DNA from: Bacteroidales bacterium | GTDB taxonomy: Bacteria > Bacteroidota > Bacteroidia > Bacteroidales > UBA10428 | Direction of reading: 5' to 3' | Length of the DNA stretch: 45,924 nt | Assembly: GCA_035299085.1 (NCBI GenBank) | Contig: DATGXG010000044.1 | Coordinates: forward strand, 1-45,924 | Shown here: piece by piece, positions 17,627 to 28,086 of the stretch | Numbering within the stretch: the first letter of the stretch is position 1 | How the letters are laid out: the number at the start of each line of letters is the position of its first letter | Made by a program: the position numbers and the translations under genes | Notes under the pieces: model-generated | Databases searched by the model: none | What the model saw: the letters and a program-made list of their open reading frames with translations, nothing else | What the model was told of the DNA's origin: nothing

Positions 17627-17665
17627 AGTTGTTTCTTATTATGATACCTGGAAAAGACGAACTTT

Positions 17666-18274
17666 TTAATTATTACGATAGAAATTATCCGGACCAATAC
17701 CCACATCGAATCGCCCGTCCGAAATGGTTACCGGCTTATTATTTATGATTGCTTTAAAGTCGAAATATCCTGAAAGTATGGCTTCCACAAGTTGATTGTC
17801 CACCTTCAGGATCTGAACCCTTTTAAAATTGAGTTCACCTTCGAGAATTTCAGCCGGATATATAGTGGTATCGATAGTAACGGAAACATGGCAGGCCGGA
17901 TTCTCAAGGTCAATGACCGAATCATTAAGAAGGGCCAGGTCAGCGTAATCCTCAGGTGTAAATCCTGAGAATCTAAAAGATACCATCATTTCAGGGTAGC
18001 CATCATAATAGTATCCGGATGGCCCTTTATGACCGTCAAGAAGAAATGTTGAAGCAGTGTCTGAAACGATAATTTTCGCCGGGACTAACTCATCACTATA
18101 TACAAATAACTCACGGTCATAATACGCCCCAAAAGTATTGTATCCCCATTCGGAATAAGCCGGTAATTCAAAATTTTCGGGGTCATTGATATAAACCGAT
18201 TTTTTCAGCTCATTATCTTTCATACACGAGGTAAGAACCAGAGATATAAGAATTACGGATATAAATGTTTTCAT
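17666..18274 (-). CDS. Lipoprotein of unknown function
   Basis: A 202-residue product with a lipobox (LVLTSC, Cys17) and a C-terminal half of predicted beta-strands ending in SDGRFDVGIGPDNFY. The segment AEILEGELNFKRVQILKVDNQLVEAILSG resembles lipoproteins that bind or scaffold at the outer membrane. Its ATG overlaps the stop of the upstream barrel protein by 4 bp, so translation is coupled and the two products may work together. Confidence 0.7.
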   Translation of the reverse strand: MKTFISVILISLVLTSCMKDNELKKSVYINDPENFELPAYSEWGYNTFGAYYDRELFVYSDELVPAKIIVSDTASTFLLDGHKGPSGYYYDGYPEMMVSFRFSGFTPEDYADLALLNDSVIDLENPACHVSVTIDTTIYPAEILEGELNFKRVQILKVDNQLVEAILSGYFDFKAIINNKPVTISDGRFDVGIGPDNFYRNN

Positions 18275-19056
18275 TTTGCACTGGATTTAATGGGAATCTG
18301 AAAATTAACCTGGAAACCTCCTCCATATAACGGTTTAAGCATGCCCGATGTGCCTGAATTAATAACCAGGTAAGGCATGCAGGCTTCAATGCTTAAGGAT
18401 GGTTTCATATCTCTGCCAATTCTAAACCCGCCTCCTCCATAAACAGCAGCATTTATTCTGCCGGGTTTTTTCAGCTGTGAGTGGATATCGTCTTCATACG
18501 TTTCCATGGCTGGATTTAAAAAAATGATATCCGTACCGGATCCCAGGAGACAGTTAACTTCGAAACCGAGTTTAAAGTATAATTGAAACAAGTGTGGTCT
18601 CCTGCCGGTAAAATATTTTATTTCGACAGGAATTCCGATATAACTTGATTTCTGATTGATTTCTTTTACTTTTAAAAATTCTGTATTGATTCCATCCTGG
18701 CGATATAACCAATAAAAGTAATTGGTGTTATGGTAAAAATACCGGTTTTTACCAATCGAACTATTCATAAAGGAGAACCTGATACCACCCAGCAAACCAA
18801 ACCGGTCATTTAAAGAAAGAATTTCATATTTTATCCCCACAAAATCCTTATAGGACCAGCTTGTAATGGCATCTGTTGTATATCCCATATAGTAGGTAGG
18901 CATTTCACCCCTGATATAGTCGATATCAGAAATTTCACTTTCAATAAAGGTCAGGCCTGTTTCGATGCCTAAATACTTTAGGCGTGTTTGCTGGGCTGAT
19001 AAAGGGTAAAAAATTGTTCCAAGGGCCAGAAGAAGTAACCCGGTTTTGATTTTCAT
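18271..19056 (-). CDS. PorT-like outer-membrane beta-barrel protein
   Basis: The start was placed at MKIKTGLLLLALGTIFYPLSAQQ (19056); the frame extends 18 codons further without homology. After the signal peptide come glycine/aromatic strands such as GLLGGIRFSFMNSS, YIGIPVEIKYF and LFQLYFKLGFEVNCLLGSG, the usual pattern of Bacteroidota barrel proteins of the PorT/OmpA-barrel type. It overlaps the downstream lipoprotein gene by 4 bp. The GH43 gene ends 86 bp upstream. Confidence 0.72.
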   Translation of the reverse strand: MKIKTGLLLLALGTIFYPLSAQQTRLKYLGIETGLTFIESEISDIDYIRGEMPTYYMGYTTDAITSWSYKDFVGIKYEILSLNDRFGLLGGIRFSFMNSSIGKNRYFYHNTNYFYWLYRQDGINTEFLKVKEINQKSSYIGIPVEIKYFTGRRPHLFQLYFKLGFEVNCLLGSGTDIIFLNPAMETYEDDIHSQLKKPGRINAAVYGGGGFRIGRDMKPSLSIEACMPYLVINSGTSGMLKPLYGGGFQVNFQIPIKSSAK

Positions 19057-19142
19057 AAGATAAGGTTTATATAAAGATGTTCCTGTGCCTGCAAAGGTTG
19101 CGCAGGTCAATAATTTTTATGCATCATTTACATTCAAAACGG

Positions 19143-20591
19143 TTAATGGGTTTTAAAATTCCATTTCGAATTATCGCTGTTAAAATCAAACTCTGCCAGT
19201 GTGGGTGTGCTGTCTCCTGAAGAGACAAGTGCCAACTTTCCTTTTGAACCAGACACCGTTCTTGGCATGATTCTGTATGTTCCGTCAACTAGCTGGTCAA
19301 TTCGCCACATTTGTTCGGGTTCGCCGGTAAAGGCCTGAACTGTTATAACTTCATCATCTGCGGTTGCTGCCAATGCCCTTTCGGTTCCTGCAATCACTAT
19401 TTTATACCAGGGTCCTCCCGGGTATCCTCCTGCATCGGGGATAGCTGTGATAGTCCATTTCTGATGGGGACGGAACATATAATCCCCGATGCGTACGCCA
19501 ATGTTTCCGGTAGGCCATGTATTGATTACATCGGCTAATTCCTGTGAAGGAACCGGTTTTACGGGCTCATCAATGTTGGGTGGAAAGCGCATGCCACCCG
19601 GCATTCTTACAAAGTCTACAGCCAGCTCAAGAGCATATCCTCTTCTTTCGGATTCGATTTCATAAGTTCCTTCCATGAAATTATCTCCTGCCACCGGCCA
19701 GTCGTTTTTCCACAGTAACGGACGGATGCCCAGCACACTGCGTCCGCTTTGATCAAGGTCGGCTTCATAATGACACGACATTTTTTGTACTCCGTTACCA
19801 AGATCCCATAACCCGAAATGCCCGGGCCCGATAAGCCGGTTGCCGGCTCCGACTACCATCTTACCACCGCCTTTTAACATATCCCTGTCCATATTGTCAA
19901 GGTAAGGACCGGTTACTTTTCTTGAACGGCCGACAACAATATTGTAGGTTGAGTTGGCGCCATCACAACAGGTTCCGTGAGTGCCCAGGAGGTAATACCA
20001 TCCGTTGCGGTAGATCAGGTCAGTGGCTTCACAATCAATGGCAATATTGATGGGTTCATTGCCTTCTACCCGTTTACCGGTTTTTGGATCCAGTTCTACA
20101 AGCCTGATAAATCCGAAATAAGTGCCGTATGATAACCATAATCGTCCGTCGGTGGGATCAAGCAGGAGACCGGGATCGATGGCGTCATTGTCTTCCATGC
20201 CATCGGATGATGCAACCACAACAGCTTCAGAATACTTGAAATCAGGTGATTTGGGATCGAGTGTTTTGTTCCACATGGTAAGAATTTTCCCGTTATGTCC
20301 GCCTCCCAATCCGCCACCTGTTGCCCCATAAGCGATAAGATAACGATCGCTGATTTTTACAGCGTCGGGAGCGGCTCCTCCGCCCGGTCTTTCTGCACCA
20401 CTGTTCCATATCCATCCGTCTTCGGATATCAGACCACCGCCTCGTGTCCCGAAGGTGTAATACTTTCCGTCACACAACATGATGGTTGACGGATCATGGA
20501 TAAAGGGTTTGCCTTTCTGGGCACTTGCATAACCAGCTAAGCACAAAGATAAGAGGATGACTGCACTGATTTTTGTATATATTTTTTTCAT
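19143..20591 (-). CDS. Secreted glycoside hydrolase family 43 with ricin-type lectin tail
   Basis: A 482-residue exported enzyme. The five-bladed GH43 propeller (residues about 28-330) shows the catalytic base Asp33 in HDPSTI, the pKa modulator Asp139 in AIDPGLL and the proton donor Glu188 in DCEATDLIYRNGWYYL. GH43 enzymes remove arabinose or xylose side groups or cut arabinan. From about residue 365 a beta-trefoil-like module (ricin/CBM13 type, with HQKW and EQMWRI repeats) would bind sugar. The gene is 16 bp downstream of 20608-21342, so they are co-transcribed. No SusC/SusD pair is present in the window. Confidence 0.9.
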   Translation of the reverse strand: MKKIYTKISAVILLSLCLAGYASAQKGKPFIHDPSTIMLCDGKYYTFGTRGGGLISEDGWIWNSGAERPGGGAAPDAVKISDRYLIAYGATGGGLGGGHNGKILTMWNKTLDPKSPDFKYSEAVVVASSDGMEDNDAIDPGLLLDPTDGRLWLSYGTYFGFIRLVELDPKTGKRVEGNEPINIAIDCEATDLIYRNGWYYLLGTHGTCCDGANSTYNIVVGRSRKVTGPYLDNMDRDMLKGGGKMVVGAGNRLIGPGHFGLWDLGNGVQKMSCHYEADLDQSGRSVLGIRPLLWKNDWPVAGDNFMEGTYEIESERRGYALELAVDFVRMPGGMRFPPNIDEPVKPVPSQELADVINTWPTGNIGVRIGDYMFRPHQKWTITAIPDAGGYPGGPWYKIVIAGTERALAATADDEVITVQAFTGEPEQMWRIDQLVDGTYRIMPRTVSGSKGKLALVSSGDSTPTLAEFDFNSDNSKWNFKTH

Positions 20592-20607
20592 ACTGAAGTC
20601 TGATCAA

Positions 20608-21342
20608 TTATTCGCAACTAATTGTAATGTCTTTAATGGGTTTGCCGTTTTCATCGAGAAAACGGACACAGAAATCACTCATTCCCGGGCCATTGATAAC
20701 AGCTCCGCGAATTATATTTTTCCCCTTTTTCAAGGTAAGGCGGGGCGAGACACAGTCATCCATAACCATGCGCCTGTCTCCGGAAAGGATCACTGCTTCC
20801 TGTCCGTTTATCCACCACATCGATGCGGAATTGGAACCAACCGCCAACCGGACATTTTTCATTTCTACCGGACTATTGACAACCGTCACAGCCCAGAATA
20901 GCACGCCATATTCTTGTTTATCCAGCAGGGATGCAAAACGAAATAGCTTGACATTAAAATTGGTGCTTTCCAGCGCATGCCACGTGAGTTCCTGTTCACC
21001 GGCTTTAACTTTTTCACCGTCTTTAGGCACAACTGTAAATTGATTGGGGATGTACTCCTTTGCAAATTCCGTTCTGACGTAAGTGTCAGTGAACACAGTG
21101 TTGCTGCGGTTGGGTTTATTAATGGGCTCAAGGAGCAACCAGCGCTGAATGAATCCCTCGGCATCCGGTGTTTTCTTTGCGTTTGTAGCAGGTGTAAAAT
21201 ATGGCAACATACTTTTTACAGTATCACTTTTTACAAAGGAATCATCAGGGCAGCCCGGCATGGCGGAAGATGGCTGTGATCCGTTTATTGAAAGTATGAC
21301 AAGGCTAAATGCAAACAATACGATTTTTCGTTTGATATCCAT
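20608..21342 (-). CDS. Secreted protein with jelly-roll-like module, likely GH43 partner
   Basis: The start was placed at MDIKRKIVLFAFSLVILSI (21342), an export signal; the frame extends 24 codons further, into the neighbouring gene's end. The mature protein of about 220 residues has a beta-sandwich look with SMWWINGQEAV and LTLKKGKNIIRGAVINGPG, words shared with galactose-binding-like or PA14-like carbohydrate-associated domains in polysaccharide-degrading proteins. No catalytic site is visible. It is 16 bp upstream of the GH43 gene, which suggests a carbohydrate-binding accessory role (inference). Confidence 0.65.
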   Translation of the reverse strand: MDIKRKIVLFAFSLVILSINGSQPSSAMPGCPDDSFVKSDTVKSMLPYFTPATNAKKTPDAEGFIQRWLLLEPINKPNRSNTVFTDTYVRTEFAKEYIPNQFTVVPKDGEKVKAGEQELTWHALESTNFNVKLFRFASLLDKQEYGVLFWAVTVVNSPVEMKNVRLAVGSNSASMWWINGQEAVILSGDRRMVMDDCVSPRLTLKKGKNIIRGAVINGPGMSDFCVRFLDENGKPIKDITISCE

Positions 21343-21364
21343 TTTGAAATATTTATAAAATTTT

Positions 21365-21832
21365 CTATTTCCAGTTTTTAATTGATTCTTCAACTCCGGC
21401 CTTAAGACCTTCATAATACTTTTCCACTCTGAAATAGGGAATCATGCATGAATCTACGATTTCCTTTGTGATCTGATCATTAAGAGATCGGTAAGTCCCG
21501 TATCCGGTGGCTATGGAAGTTTGTTTTAAACTATCACTTACAAATATAACAAGGCCATTTTTTTTACCGATACTGAATATACCCTGCTCCTTTCCGAAAA
21601 TGTCAGCATACTGGACAGCATTCTCAAAGCCCTCAAGATCTTTTGAAGTGAGAATTATTATCTGATTCGCTGTTTTCTTTTCATAATCAGAAATAATACC
21701 CGACAGTTTTCTTTTCTGTTTAATTGTTAATATGTCCTCGAAATCAAATACCGGTGAAACATTTTGTTTATTGTTGTCACAGGAAAAAGATACAAGTGAT
21801 ACCATAATTGTTAAAAGGAGGTAGTTTCTCAT
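21365..21832 (-). CDS. TPM-domain lipoprotein
   Basis: A 155-residue product with a lipobox (VSFSC). The body is a TPM (TLP18.3/Psb32/MOLO-1) domain: FEDILTIKQKRKLSGIISDYEKKT, then QIIILTSKDLEGF, NGLVIFVSD and ATGYGTYRSLND. TPM domains occur in phosphatases and membrane-protein assembly or quality-control factors. The precise role here is unknown. It sits 22 bp upstream of the start chosen for 20608-21342. Confidence 0.82.
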   Translation of the reverse strand: MRNYLLLTIMVSLVSFSCDNNKQNVSPVFDFEDILTIKQKRKLSGIISDYEKKTANQIIILTSKDLEGFENAVQYADIFGKEQGIFSIGKKNGLVIFVSDSLKQTSIATGYGTYRSLNDQITKEIVDSCMIPYFRVEKYYEGLKAGVEESIKNWK

Positions 21833-21888
21833 ATTTTATCTCTCATTCAAGTATTGAAAAAAAATTTAACCGAGCGTTTAAATAATCA

Positions 21889-23010
21889 TCAATCATCAGC
21901 AAAGAACCTGCCGATCTTCTGCATGATTTCCTTCCGGAGCCCCAACACATCAATGATACCGCTATTCGACCAGACAATTTCACCTTCGGGCGATATCAGC
22001 AGGGAATATGGCAGGGATCCGGACCAGTTTTTATCGACCATTTCGATAAGCGGGTATTTATCGTCTGAAGTATATAGATAATTTTTCACTGCAGAATTCT
22101 TATCTTTCAGGAACTCCAATACACGATCTTTCTTTTTAAGTCCGTCCAAATTAACTGAAACAAACTCAAAATCACGGGCTCCATACATCCGTTGCATGGT
22201 TACAAATTCAGGATATTCAATGACACATGGGCCGCACCACGTAGCCCATACATTGATGAGCCTGTATTTGCCTGATTTGTTGGAGATGACTTGTTTTATG
22301 GTATCCAGGTTGGCCTCAATAATTTCAACAGGTTTGCTCTTCCAGTCGGCATCCAGTTTGTTCCTCCATTCTTCCTTTTCAGCCCATTTAATTGAACACC
22401 CGAAGGTTTTGGTTTTTTCAACAGGTACCGGTTTCCCTTCGAGCAAAGCCACTATGGCATTGCGTGTATCATGTTGTTTAGCTTCCTGATAGGGGTTCTC
22501 CATCTCATCGATTCTTCCGCAATAACGAAGTACACGATGTGCGTCGAAAATAAAAACATGAGGAGTGGTAGTCGGGCCATACGCTTTGGCCATTTCCTGG
22601 TTGTCGCCGTCATAAAGGTAGGGCATGGGGAACTTTTTGTCAGCTGCCCTGATTTTCATTTCTTCAAAACTGTCGCCGATATCGGAATATCCCATCTCTT
22701 CAGTGCAAACCGCCTGCGGGTGGTTGGGCGATACTAGCACAAACCCCACGCCTTTGGAATTAAATTCAAGATACAGTTTTTTTATCCGTTCTTCATAAGC
22801 CTGCGCCGTAGGACAGTGATTGGCAGTAAATATAATGACAAGTATTTTGTTATTATTGAAATCATCGAGAGTATAGGTTTTTCCGTCAATACCCGGCAGT
22901 GAGAATGCAGGTGCCGGACTTCCTATCTCAAGAGTCTTTGGTCCGTCAGCAGTAACCGTACCTATTCCTGTAATGAGAAATAGTAAAGTCAGGATTGTTT
23001 TCATGTTCAT
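21889..23010 (-). CDS. Secreted double thioredoxin-fold (redoxin plus TlpA-like) protein
   Basis: A 373-residue exported protein made of two thioredoxin folds. Residues about 28-190 are AhpC/TSA-like with a single Cys66 in FTANHCPTAQ, so the usual CxxC is absent there. Residues about 225-373 are TlpA/ResA-like with an intact VWATWCGPC (Cys259, Cys262). The second domain can act as a thiol-disulfide reductase in the periplasm. The first may use its lone Cys as a peroxidatic or binding residue. Several extra cysteines (Cys102, Cys164, Cys205) could form disulfides. Similar two-domain redoxins are common in Bacteroidota and Planctomycetes. Confidence 0.85.
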   Translation of the reverse strand: MNMKTILTLLFLITGIGTVTADGPKTLEIGSPAPAFSLPGIDGKTYTLDDFNNNKILVIIFTANHCPTAQAYEERIKKLYLEFNSKGVGFVLVSPNHPQAVCTEEMGYSDIGDSFEEMKIRAADKKFPMPYLYDGDNQEMAKAYGPTTTPHVFIFDAHRVLRYCGRIDEMENPYQEAKQHDTRNAIVALLEGKPVPVEKTKTFGCSIKWAEKEEWRNKLDADWKSKPVEIIEANLDTIKQVISNKSGKYRLINVWATWCGPCVIEYPEFVTMQRMYGARDFEFVSVNLDGLKKKDRVLEFLKDKNSAVKNYLYTSDDKYPLIEMVDKNWSGSLPYSLLISPEGEIVWSNSGIIDVLGLRKEIMQKIGRFFADD

Positions 23011-23089
23011 TATTCGGAATTGTAGAAATGTGAATGAATCAGAAAATCAGTTCAAAGTAGGAAATAATTCACGTAATTTACAATGCTGA

Positions 23090-24313
<1,224 letters not shown>

Positions 24314-24376
24314 GATGCTGATATATTTGAGTTCTTTCTGACATTCATTTCATTGCCTGACCCGAATAAAAATCCT

Positions 24377-24853
24377 TTATTTTAAGTTCCAAACATATAA
24401 TCTTGTGGGATATTTAAATGCTTTCCCATTTTTATCCGTTTTTACATATATTTTGTTATCGATCAGCTTTTCTTCAGATTCTTTGTGATACTTTTCATTA
24501 TAAGAAATGTATTTTATATAGAAATATTCATCGTTGATCAAGACAATCCTAAGCACTGGCAAAGGCTTTTTAGGAGCCAGGTACTTTACGGTAATCTTTT
24601 CTTTGTTGTTTGAGCTCCTGTAATATTTATTTCTCTGTTTAAATCTGTAATGTTCATTGAACTTTCCGCTTAGCCTGGCTTTTCTGTTATGCGTGCCATC
24701 GGACACGTATATTAATGTTGGATTTTTACTGAGTTCATTGAGGCAACTGTCAATTTTTACCAGGAAAGATTCAATTGGATTCAGGGATTGCGAAATACCT
24801 TTCGAGGCCCCAATAACTAAAAAAAGGAGAATTAAATAAATTGATTTTTTCAT
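24377..24853 (-). CDS. Secreted basic protein of unknown function
   Basis: The start at MKKSIYLILLFLVIGASKG (24853) gives a signal peptide; the frame runs 13 codons further. The mature protein of about 135 residues is rich in Lys and Tyr (NEHYRFKQRNKYYRSSNN) with beta-type strands towards the end (RIVLINDEYFYIKYISY). No family is recognised. Confidence 0.55.
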   Translation of the reverse strand: MKKSIYLILLFLVIGASKGISQSLNPIESFLVKIDSCLNELSKNPTLIYVSDGTHNRKARLSGKFNEHYRFKQRNKYYRSSNNKEKITVKYLAPKKPLPVLRIVLINDEYFYIKYISYNEKYHKESEEKLIDNKIYVKTDKNGKAFKYPTRLYVWNLK

Positions 24854-24976
24854 GGTTTTTTTGAATGAAATTTCGTTCGGTTTTGAATTCAACTTACATA
24901 AGATAAGTAAGTGTAATAATACGATTTGAATTTTATTCTGAAAAGTTCTCCAACGTTCTCAGGTATTATTAATGAG

Positions 24977-25330
24977 CTATTTATTGTATTTTCCGTATGC
25001 ATTATTCCATTTGTCAGCCTTTACAGCGAACTCATCATAACCGTGCTCTTTAATGAAATAGATAGCTTCTCTGTACTTCTTGTACTTTGCACCATTCTTA
25101 CCAAACCAGCCATTTAATAATTGGCATCCGTTCAAATCAGTACAGTCTGCACATGTATCTAGTTTCCTGTCTTTAAAACAGCATAATTTAATTTTACATT
25201 TTGCCTTTAAGATATCTCGTTCACCGGTGTCAAAGCCTATTTTACATCCTTTGCAAAATCCTTCAATAAAAGGTTTGCATGTCTTGCAGTAAGCTCCACA
25301 ACATCCAATATATCTTTTTAATTCATACAT
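24977..25330 (-). CDS. DUF3795 cysteine-rich protein
   Basis: A 117-residue protein with the DUF3795 layout: YIGCCGAYCKTCKPF at the N-terminus, FCKGCKIG, then CKIKLCCFKDRKLDTCADC and a C-terminal helical segment. About 13 cysteines imply bound zinc or iron-sulfur clusters. It is a distinct subgroup from the copy at 12141-12572 and stands alone. Confidence 0.85.
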   Translation of the reverse strand: MYELKRYIGCCGAYCKTCKPFIEGFCKGCKIGFDTGERDILKAKCKIKLCCFKDRKLDTCADCTDLNGCQLLNGWFGKNGAKYKKYREAIYFIKEHGYDEFAVKADKWNNAYGKYNK

Positions 25331-25389
25331 TTTCTATCGGTATGTGTCTTTTTTTCATTGAGCACACAAGAGTCAATGTTTTAAATACA

Positions 25390-26139
25390 TCAGAACTTAA
25401 TCCTGTACCAGTACTTGTATTCTTCTTTAAATCCGACCTTTTCGTAAAGCCTCAATGCGGGAGCATTATCTGCGAGAACCTGCAGGTAAGCCATTTCAGC
25501 GCCTTTACTGATTCCCCAACCCATAATATTTTCAATCATGATTTTACCCCAGCCCCGGTTTCTGAAATTTTTATCAATTACAATATCATATAAGCCGATA
25601 AACCGGTCCTCAACAACTCCTAATCCGCAGCCAACGGGTATCCCGTTTACCCGGTAGGTTAACAAACCTTTATCACATAAAATATTGTCAATTATCTTTT
25701 GCAGGACGGGTCGTTTTGAGGGGTGAACTTCGTTCATTTTAATGTAATTATCCAGCCATTTATCATCTGACTTTTCAACAATGATTGAATTATTGTCATT
25801 AATGATCCCGGAGTTTTTTAAATCCATTGTCTGAACCGATACATCAAATTCGTGCCTGTAACCATGATTGTCAAGAATTGTATCAATATTGGAAGGACAT
25901 GCAATTTCAGTGATCTTAAAACATACCGGTAAATTCTGACGGGTATAAAGTTTTTCACAGTGTTTGATTTTGGATTCGGTTTCCAGGGTAGATTCATACA
26001 TCATATGCACTGAATTGGCCCGCTTGGTCACCCCGTTTGCAAAACGGGCAATCCATCCGTCATAATAAAGGGTATGCAGTGCCGGCCAGGCATTCAGTGA
26101 TATTTCTTCAAACCGGCGTATGACATTTAATCGTGTCAT
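25390..26139 (-). CDS. GNAT-family N-acetyltransferase, Rv0428c-like
   Basis: The 249-residue protein has an N-terminal extension common to the Rv0428c/Cg3035 subgroup (SLNAWPALHTLYYDGWIARFANGVTKRANSV, with the xRANSV word). The C-terminal GNAT domain carries IVIDKNFRNRGWGKIMIENI, the acetyl-CoA-binding motif A, and YLQVLADNAPALRLYEKVGF, motif B. The acceptor amine is unknown. Confidence 0.87.
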   Translation of the reverse strand: MTRLNVIRRFEEISLNAWPALHTLYYDGWIARFANGVTKRANSVHMMYESTLETESKIKHCEKLYTRQNLPVCFKITEIACPSNIDTILDNHGYRHEFDVSVQTMDLKNSGIINDNNSIIVEKSDDKWLDNYIKMNEVHPSKRPVLQKIIDNILCDKGLLTYRVNGIPVGCGLGVVEDRFIGLYDIVIDKNFRNRGWGKIMIENIMGWGISKGAEMAYLQVLADNAPALRLYEKVGFKEEYKYWYRIKF

Positions 26140-26187
26140 AATAGTTCACTTTTCTGCGATCAAAATTGTAAAAGTACAAGTCTCATT

Positions 26188-27057
26188 TTATTCAACTAAT
26201 AAGCTATCCTTTATTGATAATGCATTTCCAACCCAAATCCTTCCATTTAACCGATTTAATTCAAATTCCGAAGTTTTATGTTGTGGACCGCAAAAGCTGA
26301 ATCTTGCCGTATATAATCCTTTATCCATTTTATAATAATCGGATGATTTGAAGGTATACGATATTTCTGACTTACCTGAAAGAACAGTGAAATCATTCAT
26401 CGTTAGGTTGTCCCAATCCGGATTTTCAGCAGACCACCTCAAAAATGAACTTGTTTGCGCATCAATATTTTCAAAAATCAATCCGCCGGTAAAATAATTG
26501 AAATCCAACTCTCCCATTTTACGGGGATCAAGAATATAGTAACTGATCCTGTCATTATTTGTTATTGTAATTTTGCAGGACACTTCAGAATAGTTGTCAA
26601 AGCTTTTTATTGTAATCTTATCAATAGTGCAACTTATTCCAGTACGTAGTAAATTGCTGTTTTTGAAAGAATTGATGATTCGTGGATCATTACGCAAGTC
26701 TTTGGATAATGGATGAAACCCAATATCAATAATATCCCTGCCATAAAGAAAACAATCTAAAATATAGAACGGCTCGGAAGGAGGATACGATAACAAGCAG
26801 GAATATTTAACCCCCTGGTATATGGTATCATTGCCTACTAAAACACTGAAATGGGGGGCAAAGTTATTAAGATCAAAGTCCTTTTTTAAGAACAGAAGAT
26901 GAGTCGAGCTGTCATAAAATTGTATATCACTTTGCGCAATTTCACTACCATCAGAGAATACAAGTCTGAATTCAGAAGAGTCCTGATTAGTAAATTTTTC
27001 GCAGGAAAACATGCTTAAAATAAAGCCAATTATTAAAACGAAATTTTGGGTTTTCAT
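26188..27057 (-). CDS. Lipoprotein of unknown function
   Basis: A 289-residue lipoprotein (lipobox SMFSC, Cys19). The mature part is beta-rich with several Ig-like strands (YSEVSCKITITNNDRISYYIL, GLYTARFSFCGPQHKTSEFEL) and no catalytic motif seen. The isochorismatase relic ends 13 bp upstream. AT-rich codon usage matches the other accessory genes from 24 to 36 kb. Confidence 0.6.
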   Translation of the reverse strand: MKTQNFVLIIGFILSMFSCEKFTNQDSSEFRLVFSDGSEIAQSDIQFYDSSTHLLFLKKDFDLNNFAPHFSVLVGNDTIYQGVKYSCLLSYPPSEPFYILDCFLYGRDIIDIGFHPLSKDLRNDPRIINSFKNSNLLRTGISCTIDKITIKSFDNYSEVSCKITITNNDRISYYILDPRKMGELDFNYFTGGLIFENIDAQTSSFLRWSAENPDWDNLTMNDFTVLSGKSEISYTFKSSDYYKMDKGLYTARFSFCGPQHKTSEFELNRLNGRIWVGNALSIKDSLLVE

Positions 27058-27069
27058 GGCAGTTGTTTT

Positions 27070-27246
27070 TTAAGAATAGATGTTTTTCATGTTTCCAAAG
27101 TTGCGTTCCTGAACAACGTCAATTTTCCTTTTATCATAACTCGTAAAACAATCTGATAAGACGGTAACTTTATAATTATCCTTGCACATATTGAATACAG
27201 TTGATTTCATGCAGGTAATGGCGTCTGCTCCTGTAATGTAAAATTC
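27070..27246 (-). pseudogene. C-terminal relic of an isochorismatase-family cysteine hydrolase
   Basis: This 58-codon reading frame has no start codon near its 5' end. It reads EFYITGADAITCMKST, VFNMCKDNYKVTVLSDCFTSY and KRKIDVVQ, matching the last third of isochorismatase-like hydrolases, including the family Cys (ITCMKST) and the D-C/A-T/F strand end. The N-terminal two-thirds with the catalytic Asp and Lys is absent. The 5' boundary coincides with the stop codon of the FISUMP gene at 27248, so the gene was probably cut by an insertion or deletion. Confidence 0.75.
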
Positions 27247-27247
27247 G

Positions 27248-27982
27248 CTAATCTTTGACGCAACGGACAGAATAACCTAACTCCTTTAAGTTATCGGAAG
27301 TGTATACATTGCTGTCAAAGGTGAGCATGTTACGGGTCCATGCTTCTGTGGCATCACCCTCCGTAGCACTCCACCAGCGACCGTGGCTGCCAATACAGAG
27401 AAATGTCCCATCATAGTCACGGTTGCCACCCGGAAGGGCTGTGAAGCCGGTTTCGTTTGTTGCGCGTGTATTTGGACTTAACCAATGTGTTGTTCCGGTC
27501 TCTTTTAGTTTACCTCCCGAAACAATATCACCACCCAAAAAAGTAGTTAAGGTTCTCCACTCGGCATCGGTGGGCACATGCCATCCATTAGGGGCGAGTT
27601 TGCCTGTGTTTACGGCATACCAATTGTACAACCGTCCATAAGTGGCAATTGTATCGATATAAGTTGTATTCTTATAGTTACAATATGCTCCTGTTGTTAA
27701 AGCTGCCCATTCATTATTTGCAGTTACATTAGGTATTACGGTACCATCGTTGTACTTAGTAGTGCGCAGGTTTTCGGCCATCCATGTTTGCGTACCGATA
27801 GTAACAGTTTTATACACGTTGCCATCCTGGTCGGTCATTTGACCATAACTTACATTTGGGTTGAATAAGGCTGTTGTTTTTCCATTGGTTGGATTATTAT
27901 CATCATCTTTCTCGCAACTACTTGGAATTGCTAAAAATACAACCAGCAAAGTGAAAATTGTAACGTTTGTTTTCTTGCTCAT
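27248..27982 (-). CDS. FISUMP-domain lipoprotein
   Basis: A 244-residue lipoprotein (lipobox PSSC) with an acidic/Asn-rich linker, then a complete Fibrobacter succinogenes major paralogous domain (TIGR02145). It shows DQDGNVYKTVTIGTQTWMAENL, GRLYNWYAV, GWHVPTDAEWRTL, GGNRDYDG, WWSATE and the final GYSVRCVKD. The domain is found on surface proteins of Fibrobacter and Bacteroidota and its ligand is not known. It abuts the truncated isochorismatase relic downstream. Confidence 0.9.
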   Translation of the reverse strand: MSKKTNVTIFTLLVVFLAIPSSCEKDDDNNPTNGKTTALFNPNVSYGQMTDQDGNVYKTVTIGTQTWMAENLRTTKYNDGTVIPNVTANNEWAALTTGAYCNYKNTTYIDTIATYGRLYNWYAVNTGKLAPNGWHVPTDAEWRTLTTFLGGDIVSGGKLKETGTTHWLSPNTRATNETGFTALPGGNRDYDGTFLCIGSHGRWWSATEGDATEAWTRNMLTFDSNVYTSDNLKELGYSVRCVKD

Positions 27983-28086
27983 TTTACTTTATAAATAATG
28001 GTTTATACTTATTAAAATTAATTGTCTTAATCCGTATTGTGGCCTGCCATGAATGGATTTATTCACGCTGTTTTACCCAGTTATTT

